From: Planctomycetota bacterium
Lineage (GTDB): Bacteria > Planctomycetota > UBA1135 > GCA-002686595
Assembly: GCA_016795325.1 (NCBI GenBank)
Contig: JAEUHY010000043.1
Coordinates: 114,605-178,604 of the forward strand
Reading direction: 5' to 3'
DNA length: 64,000 bases
Shown here: positions 25,269 through 34,490 of the stretch, piece by piece
Position numbering within the stretch: the first letter of the stretch is position 1
Layout: each line of letters starts with the position of its first letter
Translations under genes and position numbers: made by a program
The notes under the pieces: model-generated
What the model saw: only the letters and a program-made list of their open reading frames with translations
The model's database searches: none
What the model was told of the DNA's origin: nothing

Positions 25269-27605
25269 ATGAAGATCACCGTCGCCGCGTTGCTCGCCTT
25301 CCTCGTCCCCAGCGCCGCACTCGCGCAGTCCATCGCGCCGACCTGCGGCCTTCAAACCACCAGCGCCAGCTTCAGCGGAACCGGCGGCCCGATCCTCAAC
25401 GGCTCGTCGGCCAGCTACACCTGCACCGTCGCCGGCCTGCCGAACGCGCTGTGGGATGTGAACCTCACCACCGCGATCACGCACGCGGCGAACTTCGATC
25501 TCGACATCACGCTGACGTCGCCGGCGGGCACGACCGTCACCATCACGACCGACAACGGCGGCTTCAACGCCAACGGGTTCAACGGAACGTTGTGGGATGA
25601 CAACGTGAACGCGCCGGTGACGGACGCCGTGTTCACGAACGGCGTCGCGGCGAGCGCGCTGAGCCCCGAAGGCCGCTTGAGCGCGTTCCGCGGCGAGAAC
25701 CCCAACGGCGTGTGGACGCTGCGCATCGTCGACGACACGGCGCCGAACGTCGGCACGCTCAACTCCTGGTCGCTCTCGCTCTCGGCGGTGAGCTCACTGC
25801 CGACCTCGATCAACAACACCTTCGTTCGCACGCCGAACCTCGCGCTCCCCGACAACGCGACGACGAACGACACCGTCAACGTCAGCGGCGTGGGCACGTT
25901 CATCTCGCGCATCGAGCTCTACACCGAGTTCCAGCACCCTGTTCCGGCGGATCTCGACGTCCGGCTCATCTCGCCCGCGGGCACGGTGGTCACCGTCACG
26001 ACCGACGGCGGCGGTTCGTTCGCGAACGTGTTCAACGGGACGTTCTGGACGCCGAGTTCGACGCTCGCCGTCACCGATCTGCTGTTCAGCGCGAACGTCG
26101 TCGTCCCGATCACCGGACCCGAGGGCTCGTTCGACAACTTCGTCGGACAGAACCCCAACGGCGTGTGGACGCTGCAGGTCACCGACGATGCAGCGAACAA
26201 CCTCGGCGTGCTCGCGCGCTGGGAACTGCGGCTGTCGACGAGCTCGAACCCGAATGCTCCGGCGCCGAGCTCGTTCGCCGGCACGAGCGGCGTGATTCCC
26301 GAGGCGGGCGCAGCGCAGCCGACGGTGTTCACGACGGTCGCGAGCGGCCTGAGCGGCGTGCTGTGGGACGTCGACCTGACGACCGCGATCGTGCACGGGC
26401 TCAACGCCGACATCGACATGACGCTCACCTCGCCGGCGGGCACCGTGGTGACGATCACGACCGACAACGGCTTCACCAGCAACGTGTTCAACGGCACGAC
26501 CTGGGACGACAACGTCAACGACCCGGTGACGGATCGATTCTTCACCAGCGGCGTCGCGGCCACGCCGCTGTCTCCCGAGGGTCGCCTCTCGCGCCTGCGC
26601 GGAGAAAACCCCAACGGCCTGTGGACGCTGACGATCCAGGATGATCTGCAGGCGATCTCTGGTTCGCTCACGAGCTGGTCGATCACGCTGACCACCGTGC
26701 CGGTGCTGCAGGGCACGACGACCACCACGCTCGCCAGCGCGCCGAACGTGCCGATCCCCGAGGGCGGGACGTTTGTCGACCCGATCGTGGTGAGCGGGAC
26801 CAGCGGCCCGATCGAAGCGGTGCGCGTGTACGTCGAGCTCCAGCACACGGTGACGCAGGACATCGACGTCACGCTGCGTTCACCGGCCGGGACCGTGGTC
26901 GTGCTCACCACCGACAACGGCGCGTTCTTCGACAACGTGCTCGACGGAACGTTGTTCGACGCGCGCGCGGCGACGCCGATCAGCGACTTCCCGTTCGTCG
27001 ACCTCGTGCCCGCCGCGCTCGCCGCGCCCGAAGGCTCGTTCGACAACTTCGTCGGGCAGAACGCCAACGGCACTTGGGAGCTGTCGGTAGGCGACGACTT
27101 CGTCGGCTCGGTCGGGCAGTTCGTGCGCTGGGAGCTGACGGTCGAGACCTGCGGCGCCGTCCCGCCGCTTCCGTACTGCACGCCGAGCGTCAGCGGCACC
27201 ACCAACGGCTGCCAGGCGACGATCAGCGCCTCGAGCAACCCGAGCGTCTCGCAGTTCTTCCCCTGCACGATTTCCGTCGCGAGCGTCGAAGGCGCGAAGA
27301 CCGGCATCCTGTTCTACGGCGTGAGCGGCGCGACGGTGTTGCCGTGGTGCTCGGGCGGGAGCTCGTTCTTCTGCGTGAAGTCGCCGACGCAGCGCACCGG
27401 CACGCAGGACTCGGGCGGCGTGGCGGGACAGTGCAACGGCGCCTTCAGCCTCAACTGGGACGCGTTCCAGAGCGCCAACCCGACGGCGATCGGACAGCCC
27501 TGGGCCTCGGGCGACAAGCTGCAGGTGCAGGGCTGGTTCCGCGATCCGCCGGCCTGCAAGACGACGTTCCTGTCGCAGGCGCTCGAGCTGACGTACGTGC
27601 CCTGA
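25269..27605 (+). CDS. Secreted protein with four proprotein-convertase P-domain-like repeats
   Basis: The product has 778 residues. A signal peptide is clear (TVAALLAFLVPSAALAQS). Four P/Homo-B-like domains follow, each with a phrase like DLDITLTSPAGTTVTITTDNGG, a WDDNVN or FDNV segment, an SPEGRLSxFRGENPNGVWTL or GSFDNFVGQNPNGVW motif, and a closing LxSWSLxL strand. Domains 1 and 3 are one subtype and 2 and 4 another, suggesting duplication of a pair. No peptidase domain is present, so this is a free P-domain array. The C-terminal 150 residues (CTPSVSGTTNGC, GAFSLNWDAF, GWFRDP, LSQALELTYVP) are the lineage C-terminal domain. TAGCAT at 25218-25223 may be the -10 box. Surface role inferred. 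Confidence 0.85.
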   Translation: MKITVAALLAFLVPSAALAQSIAPTCGLQTTSASFSGTGGPILNGSSASYTCTVAGLPNALWDVNLTTAITHAANFDLDITLTSPAGTTVTITTDNGGFNANGFNGTLWDDNVNAPVTDAVFTNGVAASALSPEGRLSAFRGENPNGVWTLRIVDDTAPNVGTLNSWSLSLSAVSSLPTSINNTFVRTPNLALPDNATTNDTVNVSGVGTFISRIELYTEFQHPVPADLDVRLISPAGTVVTVTTDGGGSFANVFNGTFWTPSSTLAVTDLLFSANVVVPITGPEGSFDNFVGQNPNGVWTLQVTDDAANNLGVLARWELRLSTSSNPNAPAPSSFAGTSGVIPEAGAAQPTVFTTVASGLSGVLWDVDLTTAIVHGLNADIDMTLTSPAGTVVTITTDNGFTSNVFNGTTWDDNVNDPVTDRFFTSGVAATPLSPEGRLSRLRGENPNGLWTLTIQDDLQAISGSLTSWSITLTTVPVLQGTTTTTLASAPNVPIPEGGTFVDPIVVSGTSGPIEAVRVYVELQHTVTQDIDVTLRSPAGTVVVLTTDNGAFFDNVLDGTLFDARAATPISDFPFVDLVPAALAAPEGSFDNFVGQNANGTWELSVGDDFVGSVGQFVRWELTVETCGAVPPLPYCTPSVSGTTNGCQATISASSNPSVSQFFPCTISVASVEGAKTGILFYGVSGATVLPWCSGGSSFFCVKSPTQRTGTQDSGGVAGQCNGAFSLNWDAFQSANPTAIGQPWASGDKLQVQGWFRDPPACKTTFLSQALELTYVP

Positions 27606-27664
27606 CCTGCGAACCTCGAGCGCGCGCGCAGCGCCGGGCGTGCAGGTCGGACTGCGCGCCTCGC

Positions 27665-27670
27665 TACACT
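27665..27670 (+). promoter_or_regulatory. -10 element of mfd, leaderless type
   Basis: TACACT ends 7 bases before the ATG at 27678. The sequence CTACACTC is shared with the rnc promoter. Confidence 0.5.
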
Positions 27671-27677
27671 CGCGCGG

Positions 27678-30600
27678 ATGACCAGCGAAAGCGCAGCTGT
27701 CGCCGAACGCTCGTGCGTGCTGGACGCGGCCACCGCGCAGATCGCGGAACTCGCGAGCATCGAGCGGCGCATGGGCGCGCAGGCGCTCGTGGCGCTCGGC
27801 GGGCTGTGGGGATCCGCGCAAGCGTTGCTCGTCGCAGCGCTCGCGCAACGCTCGAAGGCGCCTTGGATCGTCGTCGCGTCGACCGAGGCCGAAGCCGAAG
27901 CGCTGGCCGACGATCTGGCTAGCTTCGGCGCGACGCCCACGCTGCTCCCGGCGCGCGAAAGCGCGGGAAAACGGCTCGACGGCGCCGATGCACGTGCGGT
28001 GCGCGAGCGTTTGAGCGTCGCGCAACGCCTCGCCGGCCCGCAGCAAGCGCGGCCCAAGCTGCTCGTCGCCTCCGTGCTCGCGCTGCTGCAGCCGCTGCCC
28101 AAGCCGGGCGATCTGGAAGCGAGCGCGCTCGAACTCGCCAAGGGCCAGAAGATTCCGCCCGAGCATTTGCTCAAGCGGCTCGTCGAAGCGGGCTACGAAC
28201 GCCAGCCGCTGTGCGAACGGCCCGGCGAGGTCTCGCTGCGCGGCGAGATCCTCGATCTGTTCCCGTTTGCGAGCGAGCTCCCGCTGCGCGTCGAGTTCTT
28301 CGAGGACGAGGTCGAGTCGCTGCGCACCTTCGATCCGGCGCAGCAGACCAGCGTCGAGAAGCTCGAGCGCGTCGAGGTGTGCCTGGCGCGCGACGTGGGC
28401 GGCGTCGAGGACTCGACGGGCGTTCAGCCGGCGCTGCTCTTGCCGCACCAGGCCGTGTGCGTCGAGGTCGAGCCGCTGCGCATCGAGGACCGCGCCAACG
28501 GGCTCTCGATCCAGTCGGCCTCGCACCAACAAGCGCTGACGCAACTGCGCCAAGCGCTCGACTCACGTCGCCGCCTGCAGGTGCAGAGCCTGCCGGCGCG
28601 CGATCAGAACTTCGACACGCGCTCCGTGCAGGCGCTTTCGGGAGGCATCCGCCAGGCGCCCGAGCTGCTGCGCGAGGCCGTCAAGGATGGCGCGCGCGTG
28701 ATCGTGCTGTGCCGCAACGACGGCGAGCGCGAGCGTTTCCAGTCCGTGCTCGACGAAGCCGGCGGCGTGGAGCGCGTCGAGCTGCGCGTGGGCTCGGTCG
28801 CCAAGGGCTTTCGTTACCCCGCGCTCGGGCTGATCGTCGTCGACCACCACGAGCTCGTCGGCCTCGTCGGCGCACGCCGCGTCAGTGCGGCTCGCACAGC
28901 GCACAAAACGCGCGCGCTGCAATCGTTCTTCGACTTGAAGACCGGCGACTACGTCGTGCACGCCGTGCACGGCCTCGCGCTCTACAAAGGGCTCGTGCGC
29001 ATGGCGCGCGGCGCCGGCGAAGAGGAGCACCTGCACCTCCTGTTCGCCGACGAAGTTTCGCTGTACGTACCCGCGACGCGCATCGACCTCGTCCAGCGCT
29101 ACATCGGCGGCGGCGCGGCGCCTTCGCTCGACAAGATCGGCGGCCAATCGTTCCGCAAGCGGCGCGAGAAAGTCGAACGCGCGCTGTTCGACCTCGCCAG
29201 CGATCTGCTCGAGGTGCAGGCCAAACGCGAGCTCAAGCGCCGCACGCCGTGGCCGTTCGACCCCGAACTCGTGCGCACGATGATCGCCGAGTTTCCGTAC
29301 GTCGATACGCCCGACCAGGCCAACGCGGACGGCGAAATCGGCGAGGACCTCGCCTCGGAGCGGCCGATGGATCGCCTGCTGTGCGGCGACGTCGGCTTCG
29401 GCAAGACCGAGATCGCAATCCGCGCGGCGTTCCGCGTCGCCGCCGCCGGCGCGCAGGTCGCGGTGCTCGTGCCGACGACCGTGCTCGCGCACCAGCACTA
29501 CCTCAACTTCCGCTCGCGCCTGGCGGACTTCCCCGTCGAGGTCGCCGCGCTCTCACGCACGGTCAGCGGCAAGGAAGAGAAGGCCGTCCTCAAGGCCATC
29601 TCCGAAGGCGAGATCGACATCGCGATCGGCACGCACCGTTTGCTCTCGAAAGACGTCAAGTTCAAGTCGCTGGGCCTGGTGATCATCGACGAGGAGCAGC
29701 GCTTCGGCGTGACGCACAAGGAGCACTTCAAGCGCATGCGCGAGATGATCGACGTGCTCGCGCTCTCAGCGACGCCGATCCCGCGCACGCTGCACATGTC
29801 GCTCGCCGGCGTGCGCGACATCAGCTCGCTCACCACGCCGCCGCCGGGCCGCCAGGAGATCGAGACGAAGATCGTCGACCGCAACAACCCCGACCTCGTG
29901 CGCGAGGTGCTGCTGCGCGAGAAGAACCGCGGCGGCCAGGCTTTCGTGCTGCACAACCGCGTGAGCACGATCCACGCCTTCGCGCGCTCGCTCCAAGAGC
30001 GCGTGCCCGAGTGCAGCTACGGCGTCGGCCACGGGCAGATGAACGCCAAGGAGCTCGACGAGGTGATGGACTCGTTCGCGCGCGGCGACGTCGACGTGCT
30101 CGTGTCGACGACGATCGTCGAGAATGGCCTCGACATTCCGGCCGCAGGCACGATCCTGATCGACGAAGCGGATCACTACGGACTGAGCGAGCTGCACCAG
30201 TTGCGCGGCCGCGTCGGCCGCGGCGGGCACAAGTCGTACTGCTACCTGCTCGTCGATCCGCTCAAGCCCATGCAGCAGATCGCGCGCGATCGGTTGAAGG
30301 CGCTCGAGGAGATGCACCACCTCGGCGCGGGCTTCGCGATCAGCATGAAGGACCTCGAGCTGCGCGGCGCCGGCAACATCCTCGGCCCGCAGCAATCGGG
30401 GCACATCGCCGCGATCGGCTACGACCTGTACTGCCGCCTGCTCAAGCAGACGGTCGAGCGCGTGCGCCAGGGCCTGGGCCCCGACCGCGAGGCGACCGAG
30501 GCCGAACTTTCGGCCGGCGTCGAGCTCGAACTCGGCCTCAAGGCGTTCCTGCCCGAGACGTGGATCCCCACGCAACAAGCGCGGCTCGAAGTGCTGCGCC

Positions 30601-30953
30601 AACTCGAGACGATCCACTCCGACGAGAGCGCCGCCGAGGTCGAGTCGCTGCTGCGCGACCGCTTCGGCCGCCCGCCGCCGGAGGCCCGCGCGTTGCTCGA
30701 GAGCTTCCGCCTGCGCGCGCTCGCCACCAACCTCGGCCTCACGCGCATCTGCCACCGAGGCGACGTGTACGTGCTCGAGTTCAAGGACCGCGTCGCGCTC
30801 GAGCACGCGCTCGCCGGCAGCAAGGTCGACTTCCGCCCGATCCGCACCGGCGTCGCGCACCTCGTCATTCCGCCGCGCCACCGCGAGCCGCTGGCCTCGG
30901 CGCGCTGGCTCGACCAGCTGCTCGCCGGACCGCGCACGGGCGCGGCGCGCTGA
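27678..30953 (+). CDS. mfd: Transcription-repair coupling factor
   Basis: The product has 1091 residues, close to the usual 1100-1150. It displaces stalled RNA polymerase and recruits UvrA. The N-terminal UvrB-like part has the degenerate nucleotide site expected and GEVSLRGEILDLFPFASELPLRVEFF. The polymerase-interaction domain follows (GDYVVHAVHGLALYKGL, then DEVSLYVPATRIDLVQRYIG). The helicase has Walker A GDVGFGKT (K576), TRVLAHQH-type VPTTVLAHQHYLNF, Walker B DEEQ (671-674), SATPIPRTL and the RecG-like translocation motif in GRVGRGGHKSYCYLL. A C-terminal domain that binds UvrA follows (LELGLKAFLPETWIP). It is monocistronic and convergent with the metallopeptidase gene, with only 15 bases between. 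Confidence 0.97.
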   Translation: MTSESAAVAERSCVLDAATAQIAELASIERRMGAQALVALGGLWGSAQALLVAALAQRSKAPWIVVASTEAEAEALADDLASFGATPTLLPARESAGKRLDGADARAVRERLSVAQRLAGPQQARPKLLVASVLALLQPLPKPGDLEASALELAKGQKIPPEHLLKRLVEAGYERQPLCERPGEVSLRGEILDLFPFASELPLRVEFFEDEVESLRTFDPAQQTSVEKLERVEVCLARDVGGVEDSTGVQPALLLPHQAVCVEVEPLRIEDRANGLSIQSASHQQALTQLRQALDSRRRLQVQSLPARDQNFDTRSVQALSGGIRQAPELLREAVKDGARVIVLCRNDGERERFQSVLDEAGGVERVELRVGSVAKGFRYPALGLIVVDHHELVGLVGARRVSAARTAHKTRALQSFFDLKTGDYVVHAVHGLALYKGLVRMARGAGEEEHLHLLFADEVSLYVPATRIDLVQRYIGGGAAPSLDKIGGQSFRKRREKVERALFDLASDLLEVQAKRELKRRTPWPFDPELVRTMIAEFPYVDTPDQANADGEIGEDLASERPMDRLLCGDVGFGKTEIAIRAAFRVAAAGAQVAVLVPTTVLAHQHYLNFRSRLADFPVEVAALSRTVSGKEEKAVLKAISEGEIDIAIGTHRLLSKDVKFKSLGLVIIDEEQRFGVTHKEHFKRMREMIDVLALSATPIPRTLHMSLAGVRDISSLTTPPPGRQEIETKIVDRNNPDLVREVLLREKNRGGQAFVLHNRVSTIHAFARSLQERVPECSYGVGHGQMNAKELDEVMDSFARGDVDVLVSTTIVENGLDIPAAGTILIDEADHYGLSELHQLRGRVGRGGHKSYCYLLVDPLKPMQQIARDRLKALEEMHHLGAGFAISMKDLELRGAGNILGPQQSGHIAAIGYDLYCRLLKQTVERVRQGLGPDREATEAELSAGVELELGLKAFLPETWIPTQQARLEVLRQLETIHSDESAAEVESLLRDRFGRPPPEARALLESFRLRALATNLGLTRICHRGDVYVLEFKDRVALEHALAGSKVDFRPIRTGVAHLVIPPRHREPLASARWLDQLLAGPRTGAAR

Positions 30954-30968
30954 GGCGCAGCGCGAAGC

Positions 30969-31787
30969 TCAGAGCGAACGTTTCAGCGCGCGCACGTGTT
31001 CGTGCAACGCGGCCTCGAGGAGCTTCACGTCGACGGTGGCGAAGATCTTCTTCACCGCGGCGTCCGCGCTTGCGCCGCCCGCAAGTTCCTCGATCAGCGC
31101 GTCGAACAGCGCGCGGTTCTCGCGCGTTGAGCCGAGCAGGAAGTGCACGAACGCCCACGCGCGCGCGTAGTTCAGCGGCGGATCTTCGTAGAACGCCGCG
31201 GGAGTCGTGCGCAGCAGCGCCGCGAGGTCCAGCGCGGCGGGACCGCGGGCCACGAGCAGCTCCAGGTACTGCGCGCGGGGCCGGATTTCGCTCGCCGCAC
31301 CGCGCTGGAACTGCGCGTTTTCGTAGTACTCCGCGAGTCCTTCGTTCAGCCACACCGGCGGATCGTCGAGCCAGGAATCGAGAAACTGATGCAGACCTTC
31401 GTGGCGCACGGTGTCGAACAGCTCGCCGCGCTTGGGCGCGTTCCACACGATCAGTTGGCGCAGTCCGGGGTGGTACACGCCGGCGGTGTTCTCGTTGTCT
31501 CCGCCGAGCGCACCGGCAAGGTAGCGCTCGTACCCCAGGCGTCCGGAGAACACGAACACCCGCGCGCGCTCGGCGGCGCGCGGAAGGTTCGGGCGCAGCC
31601 GCGCTTGAAAGCGAGCGACGGAGTTCTCGAGCAGCGCGGAGAGCTCGCGCGCCGTCCGCAGGTCGAGATCGGTCGTGACGACGAAGTTCGCCGACTCCAC
31701 GCGCGCCGGCGACTCCCACAACGGCCCGTGGCGCGCGCGGTGGAGCGTCGAGTTGATCTGGTCCAGTTCCTGCGTGAAGCGCCCCAT
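30969..31787 (-). CDS. Gluzincin-type metallopeptidase-like protein (DUF1570-like)
   Basis: The product has 272 residues. The zinc site is RHEGLHQFL (HExxH variant: H-E-G-L-H) with a third ligand in WLNEGLAEYYE, the gluzincin pattern. The region before it (NFVVTTDLDLRTARELSALLE, RVFVFSGRLGYERYL) matches DUF1570-type domains. No signal peptide is seen, so either the true start lies elsewhere or the protein is cytoplasmic. It is the second gene after the 31797 gene, 9 bases downstream, so cotranslated or cotranscribed. Substrate unknown. Confidence 0.78.
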   Translation of the reverse strand: MGRFTQELDQINSTLHRARHGPLWESPARVESANFVVTTDLDLRTARELSALLENSVARFQARLRPNLPRAAERARVFVFSGRLGYERYLAGALGGDNENTAGVYHPGLRQLIVWNAPKRGELFDTVRHEGLHQFLDSWLDDPPVWLNEGLAEYYENAQFQRGAASEIRPRAQYLELLVARGPAALDLAALLRTTPAAFYEDPPLNYARAWAFVHFLLGSTRENRALFDALIEELAGGASADAAVKKIFATVDVKLLEAALHEHVRALKRSL

Positions 31788-31796
31788 CTGCGCGCG

Positions 31797-32921
31797 CTAG
31801 TCGAGCAGGCGATCCAGTTCCGCGTACTCGCCGAGCACGTGCAGGTAGAGCGCGACGCGCGCGGCGGCCTTGTCGTTCTCCGCGTTGACCGCCAGCGCCT
31901 TACGCTGCGCCTCGAAGGCCTTCAGGACATCGCGGCTGGATCGCAAGGTCTGGTCGAGCCGTGCGCCGCACGACTTGGGAGTCAGGCGTTCGGGCAAGCG
32001 CGCGGACTCCGGCAGCTTGCGCGTGAACTCGCTCCAGGCCGTCTGCGCATGCGCGTCGAGCAACCCCTGGATCCACGAGGCCTCGAACTTGCCTTCGATG
32101 GTGAGCTCCTCGAAGCCGCCAAAGCCCAGGATCGCGAGCCGGCCGAAACTGCGCGCCGGCCGCTGCACGCTGAAGAACTGCTTGCCGTTGTAGCTGACCG
32201 TGATGGACGACTCGGCGACGACAGCGCGCATGCGGTACGGATTGCCCTTGACGCACGGCGATGTGTCGCGCGCCGTCAGAGTTCTCCAGCTCGCGTCCAG
32301 ACCGGAATACTCGGCAATGGGTCCGATGCCGGGCGCGGGCGCGGTCTTCTCAGTGTCCGGCCGTTCCGCTGTGCCGCACAAGATGCGCGTCCAGTTGCCG
32401 TCGCCGTCCTCGATGCTGAAGGCCGGCACGATGAACTCGAGCGACTTCTCCCCCGGTTCGCACGCATACGATTCGCCGCGCACATCGACCGTGTAGCCGC
32501 CTGCGAAGGCCCCCGCGTGGACCAGCGGACCGTAGGGAGTGTCGGACGGATCGTCGGACGGATCGTCGGACGGATCGCGGAAGTCCGCCAATTGCTCTGG
32601 CGAGTAGCGCACCCGCGCGTTGCCGCCCGAGTCGCTGTAGAACAGCAAGTCGCCGCTGACGACATCCTTCGGCGCAGGCGCGCGGTACGAACTCGAGAAG
32701 GCGCTCCACTCGAGCGCGTCACGCAAGGCGGGCAGATTGCGCCAAATGTACGGCTGCGCTTGATGCTGCTCGATCAACAGGCGCGCTTGCGCCTGCGCGG
32801 GCGCCCAACGCCCCGCGCTGAGGTGGGCGCGCAATTCCGCGAGTCCGGCGGCGAGCGCGGCTTCGTCCGGAGCCTGAACCTGAGCGAAGCTGAGTGCGAG
32901 AAGCAGCGTCTTGGCGAGCAT
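31797..32921 (-). CDS. Secreted protein with possible concanavalin-like (DUF1080-like) domain
   Basis: The product has 374 residues. The ATG at 32921 precedes a short signal sequence (LAKTLLLALSFAQVQA). Residues about 100-300 have the look of a lectin/glucanase-fold sandwich: DLLFYSDSGGNARVR, YRMRAVVAESSITVSYNGKQ, FGRLAILGFGGFEELTIEG, similar to the closing strands of 3-keto-disaccharide hydrolase domains. The rest is helical. A run of three DPSD units (about 115-126) is encoded by a 12-base tandem repeat at about 32540-32578. It forms a two-gene unit with the metallopeptidase. The function is not known. Confidence 0.68.
   Translation of the reverse strand: MLAKTLLLALSFAQVQAPDEAALAAGLAELRAHLSAGRWAPAQAQARLLIEQHQAQPYIWRNLPALRDALEWSAFSSSYRAPAPKDVVSGDLLFYSDSGGNARVRYSPEQLADFRDPSDDPSDDPSDTPYGPLVHAGAFAGGYTVDVRGESYACEPGEKSLEFIVPAFSIEDGDGNWTRILCGTAERPDTEKTAPAPGIGPIAEYSGLDASWRTLTARDTSPCVKGNPYRMRAVVAESSITVSYNGKQFFSVQRPARSFGRLAILGFGGFEELTIEGKFEASWIQGLLDAHAQTAWSEFTRKLPESARLPERLTPKSCGARLDQTLRSSRDVLKAFEAQRKALAVNAENDKAAARVALYLHVLGEYAELDRLLD
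32540..32578. repeat. 12-base tandem repeat inside a gene
   Basis: About three units of GTCGGACGGATC follow one another without interruption. Unit length keeps the reading frame, adding or removing DPSD units in the protein, so copy number may vary between strains. Confidence 0.7.
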
Positions 32922-33075
32922 GCGGCGGGCGGGAAGAGCGCCGTGGCTTCGCACCGCTGGCGGAGCGTTCCGGCTCCACCTCGGGAAGGCGGCGAGCCAC
33001 CGGGCAGCACAAGTGTCGCCGTATCGGCCGCGCTCGGAAAGTGCTGGCGCTCCGCGTTCGCTGGAGCTCGACGCC

Positions 33076-33105
33076 TTGACCGCGCGACGCGCCCGCGCCG
33101 ACAAT
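33076..33105 (+). promoter_or_regulatory. Promoter of the SurA-like gene, leaderless type
   Basis: TTGACC (33076-33081) and GACAAT (33100-33105) are spaced by 18 bases. The -10 box ends 8 bases before the ATG at 33114. Confidence 0.55.
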
Positions 33106-33113
33106 CGCGCCCC

Positions 33114-34241
33114 ATGTCGCACCTCGCCCTGCTGCTGGCCGCCTTCCAAGCCGTCCAGGCGCCCCCCGCTCCGCAGCAAGGCGAAGGCACGGCCGCTCCG
33201 GCGACGCCCGCCCAGGACGCCCCGGCAACGCCGGCCCAGGACGCCCCGACGCCGGCCCGACCGCCGCGCAGCGACGCGCCGACTCCGCAGTCGATCAACG
33301 GCGTGCAGTTCGTCGTGAACGACCAGGTGGTCACGCTGCGCGACTTCATCGACGACCTGCGCCGCGACAACCGGCCCTACACCACGCAGCAGGAGCGCGA
33401 GCGCGCGTTCCGCGAAACGTTCGCGAGCCGCGTGCGCCAGTTGCTGATGGAGCAGGGCGGACGCGAACTGGGGTACGAGGAGGCGCTGATCAAGCGCTAC
33501 GTCGACGACGAGATCCAAAGCAACATCAAGGCCTCGGGAGGCATCGTCGACCTCGGCGAGCAACTCCGGCGCAGCAACCTCGACCCGACCGGCCTGCGCG
33601 AGATGACCCAGCGCGGCGTCTACGCCCAGCTCTGGGGCATGGCGGTCGAGGGCCAGCAACCCAAGTCGACCGGCCGTCTGACGGTCGATCGCTACATGCG
33701 GCCGGGGCGGATCCTGTTCGAGTTCGAGCGTGCGCCGCTGACCGAGCTCGCGCCGGGCACCGTCGATTTCCAGAACCTGTTCATCTCCGCCGACGGTTCC
33801 GGGGGCGTGGCCGCGGCCAAGGCCAAGGCGGACGACGCGGTCGCGGCGGCGCGCGCCGGCCGGTCGTTCACGGAACTGGTGCGCGAGCGCTCGCAGTCGC
33901 TGACTAAGGCCAAGGACGGCTGGGAACGCGGGCTCGCGCTCAAGCAGATCGAGACCGCGTTGCCCGAGGTGTACGAATTCCTCGCCACCGCGGCCCCCGG
34001 CGACGTCAGCGCCCCGATCGGACAGCGGCGCGACGGCGAGTTGATCGGCTTCGTCGTCCTGGCCAACGTCAAGCGCGCCGAGCCGATGCTCGACTTCAAC
34101 ACGCCACGGACGCAAGAGCAGATCCGCCGACGTTTGCTGGCGAACCAAGGGCAGTACCGGCGCGACCGCGAGCTCTCGAAGATGCTCGAGGGCGCCTACG
34201 TCTGGCCGCCGGAGCTGTTCGGCCAGACCGCGGAGCGCTGA
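33114..34241 (+). CDS. SurA/PrsA-like periplasmic chaperone (PPIase-type)
   Basis: The product has 375 residues. The N-terminus is weakly hydrophobic (HLALLLAAFQAVQA) and acts as a probable signal peptide; a Pro/Ala-rich linker with repeated PATPAQDA units follows. VNDQVVTLRDFIDDLRR and a helical domain with RVRQLLMEQGGRELGY match the SurA N-terminal chaperone module. LTVDRYMRPGRILFEF and the stretch ARAGRSFTELVRERSQSLTKAKDGW resemble a parvulin-like domain, but the usual active-site motifs are weak, so it may have chaperone function only. It is the gene before the terpenoid-cyclase-fold gene on the same strand, but has its own promoter. Confidence 0.75.
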   Translation: MSHLALLLAAFQAVQAPPAPQQGEGTAAPATPAQDAPATPAQDAPTPARPPRSDAPTPQSINGVQFVVNDQVVTLRDFIDDLRRDNRPYTTQQERERAFRETFASRVRQLLMEQGGRELGYEEALIKRYVDDEIQSNIKASGGIVDLGEQLRRSNLDPTGLREMTQRGVYAQLWGMAVEGQQPKSTGRLTVDRYMRPGRILFEFERAPLTELAPGTVDFQNLFISADGSGGVAAAKAKADDAVAAARAGRSFTELVRERSQSLTKAKDGWERGLALKQIETALPEVYEFLATAAPGDVSAPIGQRRDGELIGFVVLANVKRAEPMLDFNTPRTQEQIRRRLLANQGQYRRDRELSKMLEGAYVWPPELFGQTAER

Positions 34242-34297
34242 GGCCCGCTCGCTCAGGTTCGCCCGCCCGGAAGCGTCGACCAGCGCGGCGACGTGGA

Positions 34298-34303
34298 TAT
34301 ACT
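34298..34303 (+). promoter_or_regulatory. -10 element upstream of the 34491 gene (long leader)
   Basis: TATACT is the best consensus -10 box in the window. Transcription would start near 34310, giving an untranslated leader of about 180 bases, unlike the leaderless genes around it. GGAGCG at 34480-34485 is a possible ribosome-binding site. Confidence 0.5.
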
Positions 34304-34490
34304 CTGAACCCCCCTGAAAGCCCTGCGTTAGCCCCCGGTCGGCCGACGCTCTGCTTGCCCCGTCCGGGCAGGTTCGAGCCCAGCCGACACTGACCCACCC
34401 CCTCTTGCAGCCTTCCGCCCCGCCTGGGGACGTCCGCCGCGGCCCTTTCGGGCCCTGGCGAGCCCTCCCGGCGCGCATCGGAGCGAATCG

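Noticed and set aside
32589..32604. AATTGCTCTGGCG, matching part of the palindrome core
   Set aside because: It is a single arm inside a coding gene with no inverted partner nearby, so probably chance.
34337..34390. tRNA-like fold with GGTTCGAGCCC and matching GTCGGC/GCCGAC ends
   Set aside because: Only about 50 bases, no D-arm or anticodon arm, and a mismatch in the T stem; it is part of the leader before the 34491 gene.
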